From NCBI RefSeq assembly GCF_024813435.1, contig NZ_JANAEZ010000002.1:248001-312000 (forward strand): a DNA stretch of 64,000 nucleotides, given 5' to 3'. Of the stretch, positions 50,493 to 59,614 are shown piece after piece (position 1 is the stretch's first letter; each line of letters starts with the position of its first letter). The notes beneath the pieces were generated by a model. The model was not told where the DNA came from and made no database searches. It saw nothing but the letters and a program-made list of their open reading frames with translations. This DNA is from Cognataquiflexum gelatinilyticum. Its GTDB lineage: Bacteria > Bacteroidota > Bacteroidia > Cytophagales > Cyclobacteriaceae. Position numbers and translations under genes: made by a program.

Positions 50493-53400
50493 TTAGTCTT
50501 TGATAGATTCCCATTCAGATTTAAGACTGTCCAGGATTTTGGATACTTCCATGATGGTGGTGTTCACCACCGATTTACTTTCTTCCTCCAAATCGATCAA
50601 CAATTCCACAGCCGAGGAAGTAGCTACCAGTTCCTTGAAGTCGAGATTTAGCCCCACTCCTTTGAGTGCGTGCCCAGTTTGCTTGACCCCGTGGAGGTGG
50701 TTTTCTTCCAGATTAGATATCAAGGTTTTTTGAAGCTTTTCGATATTTGAAATGCTTACCTCTAATAATTCTTTAAAAAATTCAGGATCAGATAATCTGT
50801 ATTCTTCAAATTTGGACGAGGCGATAACCTGTGTTGCGCTAGGAGCAGATCCGAGGTGTTTTTCAATCATTCCGGAAATATCTGAAACCAAAACAGGCTT
50901 GCTGAGGTAATCGTCCATGCCTGCCTCTAGACACCTTTGATATTCCCCTTTCACTGTACCTGCAGTCAAGGCAACAATAGGAGTCCTGACCTCAGTCTCA
51001 ATCTTTCTGATTTCTTTTGTAGCTTCATAGCCGCTCATTTCCGGCATTTGAATGTCCATAAAAATCAGATCAGGTTTTTCTTTTTTATATTCTTCCAAAG
51101 CTTCCAGACCATTGTATGCCTCAAAGATTACAGAGGTAGGAAGGAGTTTTTTTACAATCGCTTTGGCCAATAGCATATTGACCGGATTGTCATCTACCAA
51201 CAAAACTTTGAAGATAGAAGAAGATACTTTTTCTTTTTTAGAAGTGATAGGCATACTACTGCCATTCATTTTCTCTTCAAATTTTGGTTGTACCGTTTCT
51301 TCAGAGACAGAAAGGTCAAGCTTGAAATAGAATTTACTTCCTTTACCAAGGCTGGTTTGAAGTTCAAGTTTACTATCCATCAATTCCAGCAACTTGCTGC
51401 AAATGGTAAGGCCCAAACCTGTACCTCCGTATTTTCTTGTGGTTGAATTATCTTCCTGTGCGAATGCTTCAAAAATTGTCCGTTCTTTTTCTTTTGAGAT
51501 CCCGATTCCGGTGTCTTCCACGGAAAAGACAATCGGCATGATTCCATCCTCAGTTTCGGTACCATCAAGGGTAACCCCCAACTCTATGTAACCTTGATGG
51601 GTAAACTTTCCGGCATTACTGAGCAGGTTTATCAGTACTTGTTTGACCCTTGTAGAATCTACAAAAACAGATTTGGGAAGTTTTTCATCCAGATTCAGGT
51701 TGAGTTTCAGATTCTTTTCGGTAGCGATCGGCTGAATGATTTTCAGGGTATCTGAAACCAAGTCCTTGATATTGACCCATTCTGGGCTCAATTCCAGTTT
51801 GCCGGCTTCTATTTTTGAAAAATCAAGAATGTCATTGATCAGGTCCAAGAGCAATGTGCCTGACTGTAAGATAGATTGAAGGAAACCCCTCTGGTTTTCG
51901 TCCAGATTGGTTTTCATCAATAAATCCGAAAAGCCAATGACTCCGTTGAGCGGAGTTCTGATTTCGTGGCTCATGTTTGCCAGGAACTCTGATTTTGCAA
52001 TACTTGCCTCATTTGCCGCTTCCATAGATTGTACGAGGTTTCTTTCCATGTTTTTCCTCTCTATGGCATTGGAAATACTGTCCGCAAAGCTTATCAATAA
52101 GGCTGTTTCTGCTTCACTCCATTTTCTTTCATTGGTACAATCATCGAATCCGACAAATCCCCAAAAGTAATCTTCCACATAAATTGGAATCAAAAGAATG
52201 GATTTGATATCCTGACTTTGAAGAAGTTCTTTAAGTTCAGGGTCTGTCTCCATTTGGTCTACTATGGCTTGGTACAGTTTGTTTTGAGCCATTACCCGCG
52301 ATCCTTCACCAAACAAACCTATGGGAAGACCCTGCAGGTTAGGATTGTCGATTTCTGCCGGTACTCCCAATGCGCTCCACTCAAATCTTTGTGAACTGAG
52401 TAGATTTCCGTTTTCATCGAGGCTGTTCTCAAAAAGATACGCCCTGTCTACTCCTGCCCCGTCCCCTAGCAAAGTAATGGCTTTTTGGGTCGCTGTCGCA
52501 AAATCGTGGTTCGAAAGTAGTTCCTTCGTTGCAAATGCAATCGAGGTCAGCATTTTTTCATTCCTGATCAGGTTGCTGTTTACATTCTGTAAAGTCAGTT
52601 CATTAGCCTTAATCAGTTCTTCTGTTGATTTCTGCTCGGAAATGTCCCTCAAGAATAAGTATTGAAAATTGGGTGTTTCCAGATCAAAAGAATCTTTTTC
52701 AATATTTTTAAGGTAAACTTCAAAGATTTTCTTCTCTTCGGGGATAGCGATTTCAATTTTATAATTAGGGGAATTGGCAGTAAACAGGCCCTCAAAATCT
52801 GAAGAAATTGAGATCAATTGGTCTTTTTTGTAGATTTTCTGAGGGCTTAGCTTTGAGAAAAATTTTCTAGCCGCATAATTCAAGGCTACTACATCACCTA
52901 GTCTGTCCAAAATCAAAATTCCGTCAGAGATGTTTTCGAAGATAGTTTTAAAGGCAATTGGATTGGCTCTGAACAGTTGGTATTGAAACAACGCCCAAAA
53001 TAAAGTTACCCCGCTGATGGCAAGACAGAAAGGAACAGGATCCAAGCCGAAAGGATAAAAACCAAAAACGACAAATAAATAAGCAATCCATGGTATCAAA
53101 GTTCCAAAAAGCATGATCAACACCTGGCCTCTGTAAATTTCAGGAATTGAAAAAAGCATTCTGAAAAGCAGAAGGTTAGAGAATATGATTAGTATCGAAT
53201 TGTAACTGGCGTACATCCAATGCAAAAGACCCCGATCCAAATAAACTGACAAAAAGTAGGAATTATGTGCGGCAGATATTTCCTTGTAAAAAAGGTTGTG
53301 ATAGTCATTTGTAAATACCATTAAAAGAAAAAATGCTGAAATCCCAAAAATCAAAACCAACCAATTATTGCTGATGAACTTCGCGCGGTCAGTATATTTT

Positions 53401-53666
53401 AATACAAAGAGAAATAAAAAGGGAGTGACAAATGTGCCTCCGATAAACTCAAGAATGTAAAATAACTTGATCCCTTCGGGGGTAGTGGAAATTAACTCGA
53501 TACCGTAAAAGAAAGAATAAAAAAAGCAACTTAACATGAAGAATGAAAAATATCGTTCTCCATGTTGGTTGTCTTTACTGAAGGAAAAAAATGCCAAAGT
53601 CACAAATAGCAAACTTGTCAGAAATATCGGAGTGGCAAAGGGATTATAAGAAAATTCGAGGTTCAT
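50493..53666 (-). CDS. hybrid sensor histidine kinase (7TM-PAS-GAF-HisKA-HATPase-REC-HPt)
   Basis: A 1057-residue hybrid kinase. The first 240 residues are an N-terminal 7-helix sensor (HisKA_7TM type). A PAS segment (FENISDGILILDRLGDVVALN) and a GAF domain (ALGVPAEIDNPN through SEAETALLISFADSISNAIER) follow. The phospho-acceptor is His567 in ANMSHEIRTPLNG, with N, G1 and G2 boxes in VLINLLSNAGKFT, EDTGIGI and GGTGLGLTI. The receiver domain has Asp871 (FMDIQMPEM), and a C-terminal HPt domain has His999 (GHALKG). All modules of a phosphorelay are in one chain except an output regulator, and none is encoded nearby, so the partner is unlinked. Signal unknown. Convergent with DUF4834, divergent from the clpB side. 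Confidence 0.95.
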   Translation of the reverse strand: MNLEFSYNPFATPIFLTSLLFVTLAFFSFSKDNQHGERYFSFFMLSCFFYSFFYGIELISTTPEGIKLFYILEFIGGTFVTPFLFLFVLKYTDRAKFISNNWLVLIFGISAFFLLMVFTNDYHNLFYKEISAAHNSYFLSVYLDRGLLHWMYASYNSILIIFSNLLLFRMLFSIPEIYRGQVLIMLFGTLIPWIAYLFVVFGFYPFGLDPVPFCLAISGVTLFWALFQYQLFRANPIAFKTIFENISDGILILDRLGDVVALNYAARKFFSKLSPQKIYKKDQLISISSDFEGLFTANSPNYKIEIAIPEEKKIFEVYLKNIEKDSFDLETPNFQYLFLRDISEQKSTEELIKANELTLQNVNSNLIRNEKMLTSIAFATKELLSNHDFATATQKAITLLGDGAGVDRAYLFENSLDENGNLLSSQRFEWSALGVPAEIDNPNLQGLPIGLFGEGSRVMAQNKLYQAIVDQMETDPELKELLQSQDIKSILLIPIYVEDYFWGFVGFDDCTNERKWSEAETALLISFADSISNAIERKNMERNLVQSMEAANEASIAKSEFLANMSHEIRTPLNGVIGFSDLLMKTNLDENQRGFLQSILQSGTLLLDLINDILDFSKIEAGKLELSPEWVNIKDLVSDTLKIIQPIATEKNLKLNLNLDEKLPKSVFVDSTRVKQVLINLLSNAGKFTHQGYIELGVTLDGTETEDGIMPIVFSVEDTGIGISKEKERTIFEAFAQEDNSTTRKYGGTGLGLTICSKLLELMDSKLELQTSLGKGSKFYFKLDLSVSEETVQPKFEEKMNGSSMPITSKKEKVSSSIFKVLLVDDNPVNMLLAKAIVKKLLPTSVIFEAYNGLEALEEYKKEKPDLIFMDIQMPEMSGYEATKEIRKIETEVRTPIVALTAGTVKGEYQRCLEAGMDDYLSKPVLVSDISGMIEKHLGSAPSATQVIASSKFEEYRLSDPEFFKELLEVSISNIEKLQKTLISNLEENHLHGVKQTGHALKGVGLNLDFKELVATSSAVELLIDLEEESKSVVNTTIMEVSKILDSLKSEWESIKD

Positions 53667-53894
53667 AAATCGCTAAAATTCAAAAGAAGAAGGAATTTAA
53701 CTATTGGGATTTTGTAGATTAAACTTAGTAAAAATAATTCTTTTACCATCTTAAAAAAACAATATAAGGTAAAATTAAAATTTTTAAAATAAACCTACCG
53801 TACAACTTAATTTTTGATTATAAAATTTAAGTAAAATGAATTTAATAGTACTGTTAATTTTGCTTTGATTTCTTATGTATTAGTTGTTTTAATA

Positions 53895-54082
53895 TCAAAC
53901 ATAAATATATTTTAACAATTGACTAGTGCCAAATTCCTTATTCATTTCTTCTGAAGTGATTCCTCCCCTTAATTCTTCTTTCAAGAAACTATATATGTCA
54001 AAAAGTCCATTTTTTTGTAATTTACCAAGAGTTCGTAAGACATAATTTCCGATTTCAGGCTTTTTTTACCTTTGGTTAACAT
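53895..54082 (-). pseudogene. small leftward ORF interrupted by a frame shift at an A7 run
   Basis: Read leftward from ATG at 54082 the frame runs MLTKGKK and then, at a run of seven A (54067-54061), continues only 26 more residues to a stop. A -1 shift at the A7 run opens a protein-like frame of about 56 further residues, containing GNYVLRTLGKLQKNGLFDIY and LKEELRGGITSEEMNKEFG, to a TGA at 53895-53897. Composition and helix-like pattern favour the shifted frame being, or having been, coding. It may be a broken gene, a homopolymer sequencing error, or a programmed -1 frameshift (A-AAA-AAA-G resembles known slippery sites). I do not recognise the product. Confidence 0.35.
54046..54074 (+). promoter_or_regulatory. 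candidate clpB promoter
   Basis: TTTC (54046-54049), 17 nt, then TACCTTTG (54067-54074), matching TTTG-N17..21-TAnnTTTG with one mismatch. The leader before the clpB ATG would be about 75 nt. The same TACCTTTG box precedes the PNPOx-like gene at 56858. No CIRCE element is visible. Confidence 0.45.
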
Positions 54083-54154
54083 TTTGATTGATGGGCAATT
54101 GTAACCTAAATGCAAGAAATAATCAGCTAATTAACCAACCTAACCAACTATAAT

Positions 54155-56770
54155 ATGGACTTTAAACAATTCACAATAAAATCACAGGAGGCCATCCAAA
54201 AGGCTGCTGAACTGGCTTCAGCCGAACAGCAACAGGCGATTGAGCCAGTGCATATTCTTAAAGGAATATTCTCGGAAGATGAGAATGTCACTGATTTTTT
54301 GTTTAAAAAGCTTAATGTCAATAAAGGGCTTGTTGCACAAAAAACAGATGATATCATCAAATCTTTACCAAAAGTAAGTGGACAACAGCCCTACCTTTCC
54401 AATGCTTCCAACCAGGTTTTGTCCAAAGCAAAGGATTATCTCAAGACATTCGGGGATGAGTTCGTGGCCATTGAGCACCTGCTTTTGTCTATATTGGGAG
54501 GATCGGATAAGACCGCCCAGGTCCTAAAAGAAAATGGTCTATCCGAAAAACCGCTAATTGAAGCAATAAAAGAACTTAGAAAAGGAAATAAAGTGACCGA
54601 TCCAAACGCAGAATCAAAGTATAGGGCTCTGGAAAAATATTCTAAAAACCTGAATGAACTGGCAAAGAAAGGAAAGATTGACCCTGTTATTGGCCGGGAT
54701 GAAGAGATCAGACGAGTTTTACAGATTTTGGCAAGAAGGACCAAAAACAACCCCATTCTCCTCGGTGAACCGGGTGTGGGTAAAACTGCCATTGTGGAAG
54801 GCTTGGCCCAACGTATCGTAAGTGGAGACGTGCCCGAAAACCTCAAAACCAAAACTTTGATTTCACTTGACATGGGTTTACTCGTGGCAGGTGCCAAATA
54901 CAAAGGTGAATTTGAGGAAAGATTAAAAGCAGTCATCAAGGAAGTGACGGACTCAGAAGGTGAGATCATCCTGTTTATCGATGAAATCCACACCTTGATA
55001 GGCGCGGGCGGAGGAGGAGAAGGTGCGATGGATGCTGCCAACTTACTGAAACCGGCTTTGGCAAGAGGCGAATTGCATGCCATCGGTGCTACCACTTTAA
55101 AGGAGTATCAAAAATATATTGAAAAAGATAAAGCCCTCGAAAGGAGATTTCAGGCTGTCATGGTCGATGAACCGGATGCTGCTGATGCGATCTCAATTTT
55201 GAGAGGAATCAAAGACAAGTATGAACTCCATCATGGTGTCAGAATCAAAGACGATGCGGTTATTGCAGCCGTGGAGCTCTCTCAAAGGTATATCTCAGAC
55301 AGGTTTCTTCCTGACAAGGCAATTGACTTGATGGATGAAGCTGCCGCAAAACTGAGAATGGAAATTGACTCACTTCCACAGGAATTGGATGAACTCAACA
55401 GGAGAATCATGCAGCTTGAAATCGAAAGGGAAGCCATCCGAAGAGAGAACAACAAGGATAAGGAAACTGTCCTGAGTAAAGAAATCGCTGAACTTTCTGA
55501 AAAAAGACAGAATGTCAAAGCAAAATGGGAAAGTGAAAAAGCCGTGATCGTAGGTATCAGAAATGAAAAAGAGAATATCGACAAACTCAAACTTGAAGCC
55601 GAACAGGCTGAAAGAGCAGGAGATTTCGGTAAAGTTGCAGAAATCAGGTATGGAAAAATTGTAGAGTCTGAAAAAAGATTGGAAGGTTTTAAATTCCAAC
55701 TGGAGGAAATGCAGCAAGGATCTCCGTTATTGAAAGAAGAAGTCGACAATGAGGATATCGCGGCGGTTGTTTCCAAATGGACGGGAATCCCTCTTTCCAA
55801 AATGATCCAAAGTGAAAGAGAAAAACTCCTTCACTTGGAGGATGAGCTTGGAAAAAGAGTGGCAGGACAGCAGGAAGCCATCGTTGCTTTGTCTGATGCT
55901 GTCAGGAGAAGCAGGGCAGGATTGCAGGACCCAAGAAGACCTATTGGATCATTCATCTTCATGGGTACAACGGGTGTCGGAAAGACAGAATTGGCCAAAG
56001 CCTTGGCTGAATATCTCTTTAATGACGACAATGCCATGGTGAGAATAGACATGTCTGAGTATCAGGAAAGGCATTCCGTAAGCCGCTTGGTAGGAGCGCC
56101 TCCGGGATATGTGGGATATGATGAAGGAGGGCAATTGACTGAGGCGGTGAGAAGGAAACCTTATTCTGTGGTGCTTTTAGACGAAATCGAAAAAGCCCAT
56201 CCCGATGTTTTCAACATTCTGCTTCAGGTCCTGGACGATGGCCGATTGACTGACAATAAAGGTAGGATTGCCAACTTCAAGAATACGATTATCATCTTGA
56301 CCACCAATATCGGGTCACACCTGATTCAGGAGCGATTTGCCGAAATGGAAGAATGGAACAAGGAAGAGATCATGGAAAAAACCAAATCAGAAGTCTATGA
56401 TTTGCTCAAAAAATCCGTAAGGCCTGAATTCCTCAACAGGATTGACGAGACGATCATGTTTGAACCTTTGAATAAAAAGGTAATTCGAAAAATTGTCGAT
56501 ATCCAATGGCGAGAGATCCAAAAACGCTTGGCTGAGTCCAATATTGAGATAGAGGCAACCAAAGAAGTTTTGGATTATTTGGGAGAAGTTGGTTTTGATC
56601 CAAATTTTGGTGCAAGGCCATTGAAGAGGACTATCCAAAAACTGATCTTGAATGAACTATCCAAACAGATTCTTTCAGGATATATTAAAAATGACTCGGC
56701 TGTCTTGGTGGATTTGGATGCTGACCATCAGGTCTATTTCAAAAATGTAGAAAATGTCGAAGTAGTCTAA
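54155..56770 (+). CDS. clpB: ATP-dependent disaggregase ClpB
   Basis: An 871-residue ClpB. The N-terminal Clp-N domain (FTIKSQEAIQKAAELA...EPVHIL) is followed by AAA+ domain 1 with Walker A GEPGVGKT at residues 204-211 and Walker B ILFIDEIH. The coiled-coil middle domain unique to ClpB is present (about residues 400-530; for example LDELNRRIMQLEIEREAIRRE). AAA+ domain 2 has Walker A GTTGVGKT at 604-611, followed by VVLLDEIEKAHPDVFN, and a C-terminal D2-small domain follows. It extracts polypeptides from aggregates together with DnaK. No IGL/F loop for ClpP is expected or seen. It is monocistronic, with a strong terminator. Confidence 0.98.
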   Translation: MDFKQFTIKSQEAIQKAAELASAEQQQAIEPVHILKGIFSEDENVTDFLFKKLNVNKGLVAQKTDDIIKSLPKVSGQQPYLSNASNQVLSKAKDYLKTFGDEFVAIEHLLLSILGGSDKTAQVLKENGLSEKPLIEAIKELRKGNKVTDPNAESKYRALEKYSKNLNELAKKGKIDPVIGRDEEIRRVLQILARRTKNNPILLGEPGVGKTAIVEGLAQRIVSGDVPENLKTKTLISLDMGLLVAGAKYKGEFEERLKAVIKEVTDSEGEIILFIDEIHTLIGAGGGGEGAMDAANLLKPALARGELHAIGATTLKEYQKYIEKDKALERRFQAVMVDEPDAADAISILRGIKDKYELHHGVRIKDDAVIAAVELSQRYISDRFLPDKAIDLMDEAAAKLRMEIDSLPQELDELNRRIMQLEIEREAIRRENNKDKETVLSKEIAELSEKRQNVKAKWESEKAVIVGIRNEKENIDKLKLEAEQAERAGDFGKVAEIRYGKIVESEKRLEGFKFQLEEMQQGSPLLKEEVDNEDIAAVVSKWTGIPLSKMIQSEREKLLHLEDELGKRVAGQQEAIVALSDAVRRSRAGLQDPRRPIGSFIFMGTTGVGKTELAKALAEYLFNDDNAMVRIDMSEYQERHSVSRLVGAPPGYVGYDEGGQLTEAVRRKPYSVVLLDEIEKAHPDVFNILLQVLDDGRLTDNKGRIANFKNTIIILTTNIGSHLIQERFAEMEEWNKEEIMEKTKSEVYDLLKKSVRPEFLNRIDETIMFEPLNKKVIRKIVDIQWREIQKRLAESNIEIEATKEVLDYLGEVGFDPNFGARPLKRTIQKLILNELSKQILSGYIKNDSAVLVDLDADHQVYFKNVENVEVV

Positions 56771-56804
56771 TCGACTAAAGCGGTAAAGGTAAATTTGATG
56801 CAAA

Positions 56805-56839
56805 AACCTGCACGGAATTTGATTCCGTACAGGTTTTTT
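56805..56839 (+). terminator. Rho-independent terminator after clpB
   Basis: AACCTG-C-ACGGAA pairs with TTCCGT-A-CAGGTT (56805-56817, 56823-56835) around a 5-nt loop, with a T-run to 56839. It lies 34 bp after the stop codon; its T-run overlaps the promoter candidate of the next gene. Confidence 0.88.
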
Positions 56840-56865
56840 GTTTGGTATTCAAACCAATACCTTTG
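56837..56865 (+). promoter_or_regulatory. candidate promoter of the PNPOx-like gene
   Basis: TTTG (56837-56840), 17 nt, TACCTTTG (56858-56865): the best full match to the Bacteroidota consensus in this window. It would start transcription about 30 nt before the ATG at 56902. Confidence 0.55.
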
Positions 56866-56901
56866 GTTGGAGTTTTGATTTTATACCGTTTTAGATATAA
56901 T

Positions 56902-57474
56902 ATGCTTTTCACCCAAGAGAATTCATTGGAAGAAATATTCCAATCAATAAAACATGAATTAAACAGAGGAGCTTTGGATCCAAAGCATCCGTTTCGTTTT
57001 GTTACACTTGCCACCAAATCTGAAAATGGTATTGATGCCAGGTATCTTGTTTTGAGATCAGTGGATGAAGCGTTGAATTTTTATCTTTTTACTGATGCCC
57101 GAACCTCAAAAGTACAGCAGTTGACTGTTTTTCCTGATGCAGTTCTTTTGTTTTATCACCCGGGCAAAAGGATACAGGTTAAAGTGAGAGGAAATGCAGA
57201 GGTCAGAATAAATGATGGGTTGACGGCTTCATTTTGGTCAAAAGTCCAAGGCGATGCCCGAAAAGCATATAACCAGAAAATGGCTCCCGGCACTACAATT
57301 AAAGCTCCAAAAGAAGCATTTGACTGGCAAGAGCCCTTGACAGAATCCAATTTTGCCATCATCAAAATAAAGCCTGAAAAAATTGAAGCACTTCAGTTGA
57401 ATCGCATGGAGCATCTCCGCATTGTCATGAATTCAAAAGAAGGAAATTGGGATATTTCTTGGATCGCTCCTTAA
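56902..57474 (+). CDS. pyridoxamine 5'-phosphate oxidase-related FMN-binding protein
   Basis: The frame opens at 56842, but the ATG at 56902 fits the family start and the promoter, giving 190 residues. It has the FMN-binding split-barrel fold of PNPOx-like proteins: an RFVTLATKSENGIDARYLVLRSVD strand pair, FYLFTDARTSKVQQL (phosphate-binding region), AVLLFYHPGKRIQVKVRGNAEV, and the C-terminal HLRIVMNSKEGNWDISWIAP, in the position of the PNPOx R-x-x-W-x-x-x-x-L-x-P end. It is a relative rather than a clear PdxH, so activity on pyridoxamine phosphate is uncertain. Cytoplasmic. Confidence 0.85.
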   Translation: MLFTQENSLEEIFQSIKHELNRGALDPKHPFRFVTLATKSENGIDARYLVLRSVDEALNFYLFTDARTSKVQQLTVFPDAVLLFYHPGKRIQVKVRGNAEVRINDGLTASFWSKVQGDARKAYNQKMAPGTTIKAPKEAFDWQEPLTESNFAIIKIKPEKIEALQLNRMEHLRIVMNSKEGNWDISWIAP

Positions 57475-57549
57475 AAAATGAAAATGAAGCCAATGCTGGA
57501 TTTGTTGAATAATTATTTTGTAAATTCAGGATTGACAAAACAATAAACA

Positions 57550-58125
57550 ATGGAAGAAATAATACCTGTAAAGAAAGAAAAGGATAAAACCGAAAGAGAA
57601 AGACAGACTTTCTATCGGGTAACTTTCAAAAACAACTGTAACCTCCTACAGATCGCGGATAACAAAGCCAATATGATCATCAGCATCAATGCGCTCGTCA
57701 TTTCCTCGATTATTGCCATCACAGGATACGGTACGATTTCCCACCAATTGGATGTACAGGGACCCATGACGCTTATCCCCATTTTGTTATTGCTTTCCAC
57801 TTGCCTTGCCTCAACCATTCTCGCTGTCCGTGCTGCAAAACCAAAAATCTTAGGCAAAAACCAAAAGACCCAAGAAAAAGGAAAATCAAGTATGCTGTTT
57901 TTTGGAGAGAGTGCTACCTATAACCTTGACGAATACCTCAAAGAAATCGATAGGATTTTACCATCGAAGGAGGAAATAAACCAACAAATGTCAATTGCAC
58001 TTTTTTATCAAGGCAAAGTTTTGAACAGAAAATATAACCTCCTAGGACATGCCTACAACGTTTTCATCCTAGGATTGGGAGTAGGTGTGGTTACATTTTT
58101 GGTCCATCTGATCGTGGCTTCATGA
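57550..58125 (+). CDS. Pycsar-effector-like transmembrane protein (DUF5706)
   Basis: A 191-residue protein with the family signature ADNKANMIISINALVIS (about residues 37-53). It has two adjacent helices (residues 43-61 and 72-95), a cytoplasmic section of about 70 residues, and a final helix (about 165-190). This matches the PycTM-type effector domain of Pycsar anti-phage systems, where cCMP or cUMP made by a cyclase triggers membrane damage. No nucleotide cyclase or HD-domain gene is next to it. Similar stand-alone proteins are common on Bacteroidota chromosomes, so a role in defence cannot be assumed. It is followed 59 bp later by an unknown exported protein. Confidence 0.75.
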   Translation: MEEIIPVKKEKDKTERERQTFYRVTFKNNCNLLQIADNKANMIISINALVISSIIAITGYGTISHQLDVQGPMTLIPILLLLSTCLASTILAVRAAKPKILGKNQKTQEKGKSSMLFFGESATYNLDEYLKEIDRILPSKEEINQQMSIALFYQGKVLNRKYNLLGHAYNVFILGLGVGVVTFLVHLIVAS

Positions 58126-58184
58126 TTGGATGGGACTTTGGTAATGAATTCAGATTTTCACAGTATTTAATATATGAATGACTT

Positions 58185-59276
58185 ATGGAAAAATCATTTT
58201 TAGTACCGGCATTTTCGATTTCTAAACCAACCAAAATCCTGAAAGTACCTACATGGATTTTTCCCGCTTTCTTAATTTTTGCCTTTTTGGGATCAATTTC
58301 AGAATCCAATTCTCAGGAAGATGACGTATCAAAACTTTTCAGGACAGAAGAGATATTGGATATCAGGTTGGGTTTTTCTTTTAAGGATGTGAAAAAATCC
58401 GATAAAGAAACTTCCGTTTCCCAAGAATGGCTGTATTACAAAGATAATTCCGGTGAGTGGGATTCACTCCAGGTTGAATTGTTTGCCAGGGGTAACTTCA
58501 GAAAAGACCATTGCTTTTTCACACCCCTCAAAATTAAGATAGACAAAAAGGAAAGGGAAGGGACTGTTTTTAAAGGAAACAAAACATTGAAATTGGTAAT
58601 GCCATGTCAAAACAACAAAGCAGCAGATGACCTGACTTTAAAAGAATACATGATCTACAAAATGTATGAGGAGGTCTCTCCCTATCATTTCCACACCAGA
58701 TTAGTAAACCTCAGCATTTCTGACAGAAGCGGTAAGCAGGAAAAAACGTATCAGATCAAGGCTTTCCTGATAGAAGATGATTCTGAAATCGCGGATAGGT
58801 TTGAAGCCTCCATGAAAAAAGACGTTCAGCTGAATCCCTACAGATTCAAGGACACGGTTTCGATCAGACAGGATTTTTTCCAATACATGATCGGAAATAC
58901 AGATTGGTCCACTGTAGTCCAACATAACATTGCTGTCATGCAGCTCGCCAACAAAGATTACATTCCCTTATGCTACGACTTTGACATGTCGGGATTGGTA
59001 AATGCCCCCTATGCCGTGGTCAATCCGTTGATTCCGATCAATTCCGTGACCGAACGCTACTATTGGGGGGTCTGCAGAGAGGAGGAGTTATTTAAAAACA
59101 CCAGAGAATATTACCTGTCCATAGAGCCAAATATCTGGGATTCCTATGGGAAAATAGCTTCATTATTGAGTACGAATGAACAGGAAGCCACCAAAAAATT
59201 CCTGACTGCCTATTTTGATATCCTCAAAGACGACAAAAAATTCAGGGACAATATTTATTCCAATTGTAGGAAATAA
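58185..59276 (+). CDS. hypothetical exported protein, possibly kinase-fold-like
   Basis: A 363-residue protein. After a 22-residue lead is one hydrophobic segment (WIFPAFLIFAFLGSIS) that should act as a signal anchor or signal peptide. I know no named family. The middle reads FFQYMIGNTDWSTVVQHNIAVM and then YIPLCYDFDMSGLVNAPYA. The D-F-D-x-S-G element after a lysine-bearing strand is reminiscent of the CotH/atypical kinase fold, but key residues cannot be confirmed by eye. The neighbour upstream is the Pycsar-effector-like gene; co-transcription is possible (59 bp). No catalytic claim is made. Confidence 0.6.
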   Translation: MEKSFLVPAFSISKPTKILKVPTWIFPAFLIFAFLGSISESNSQEDDVSKLFRTEEILDIRLGFSFKDVKKSDKETSVSQEWLYYKDNSGEWDSLQVELFARGNFRKDHCFFTPLKIKIDKKEREGTVFKGNKTLKLVMPCQNNKAADDLTLKEYMIYKMYEEVSPYHFHTRLVNLSISDRSGKQEKTYQIKAFLIEDDSEIADRFEASMKKDVQLNPYRFKDTVSIRQDFFQYMIGNTDWSTVVQHNIAVMQLANKDYIPLCYDFDMSGLVNAPYAVVNPLIPINSVTERYYWGVCREEELFKNTREYYLSIEPNIWDSYGKIASLLSTNEQEATKKFLTAYFDILKDDKKFRDNIYSNCRK

Positions 59277-59614
59277 ACCATCTGACTCCATTCATCTTCC
59301 TTTCCACGATGGCTTGTTTTGCCTTTATGCAAAAGGGCTTTTGATTAAAAAATCCCGAATAGAATCAATGTATTTTTTTCAATTCATCTTATAAAAGAAT
59401 TTTAGGAAAACTTTACTGTAAAAGCAGAATAACTATTGTTTGGTTATTGAATACTTCCTACTTTAGGAATAGGAAGTCTGTTTTTTGGACTTTGTCAAGC
59501 CAACACTGCCCGCTGCCCCGATACCTTAATCTAAGATGGAGTCCAGAGACCATAACAAACGGGGCGTATCCGAAAAGCCATACGATTAGGAAAAGATTTT
59601 ACCCAACTAGTGTT
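59277..59614. other. intergenic region before DUF805 gene
   Basis: Holds a weak terminator-like hairpin GCCTTT-ATGCAA-AAGGGC with four T at 59321-59342. The DUF805 frame stays open from 59447, but that extension has no family similarity and no promoter. Nothing else is visible. Confidence 0.5.

Larger units (their letters stand above)
53667..54154. other. intergenic region between the histidine kinase and clpB
   Basis: 53667-53890 is AT-rich with nothing I can name. 53895-54082 holds a leftward small ORF with an internal frame break (listed separately). The clpB promoter candidate overlaps its 5' end. Confidence 0.6.

Noticed and set aside
59447..59614. N-terminal extension of the DUF805 protein
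   Set aside because: The open extension is not conserved in the family; the DUF805 start is clear at 59615.
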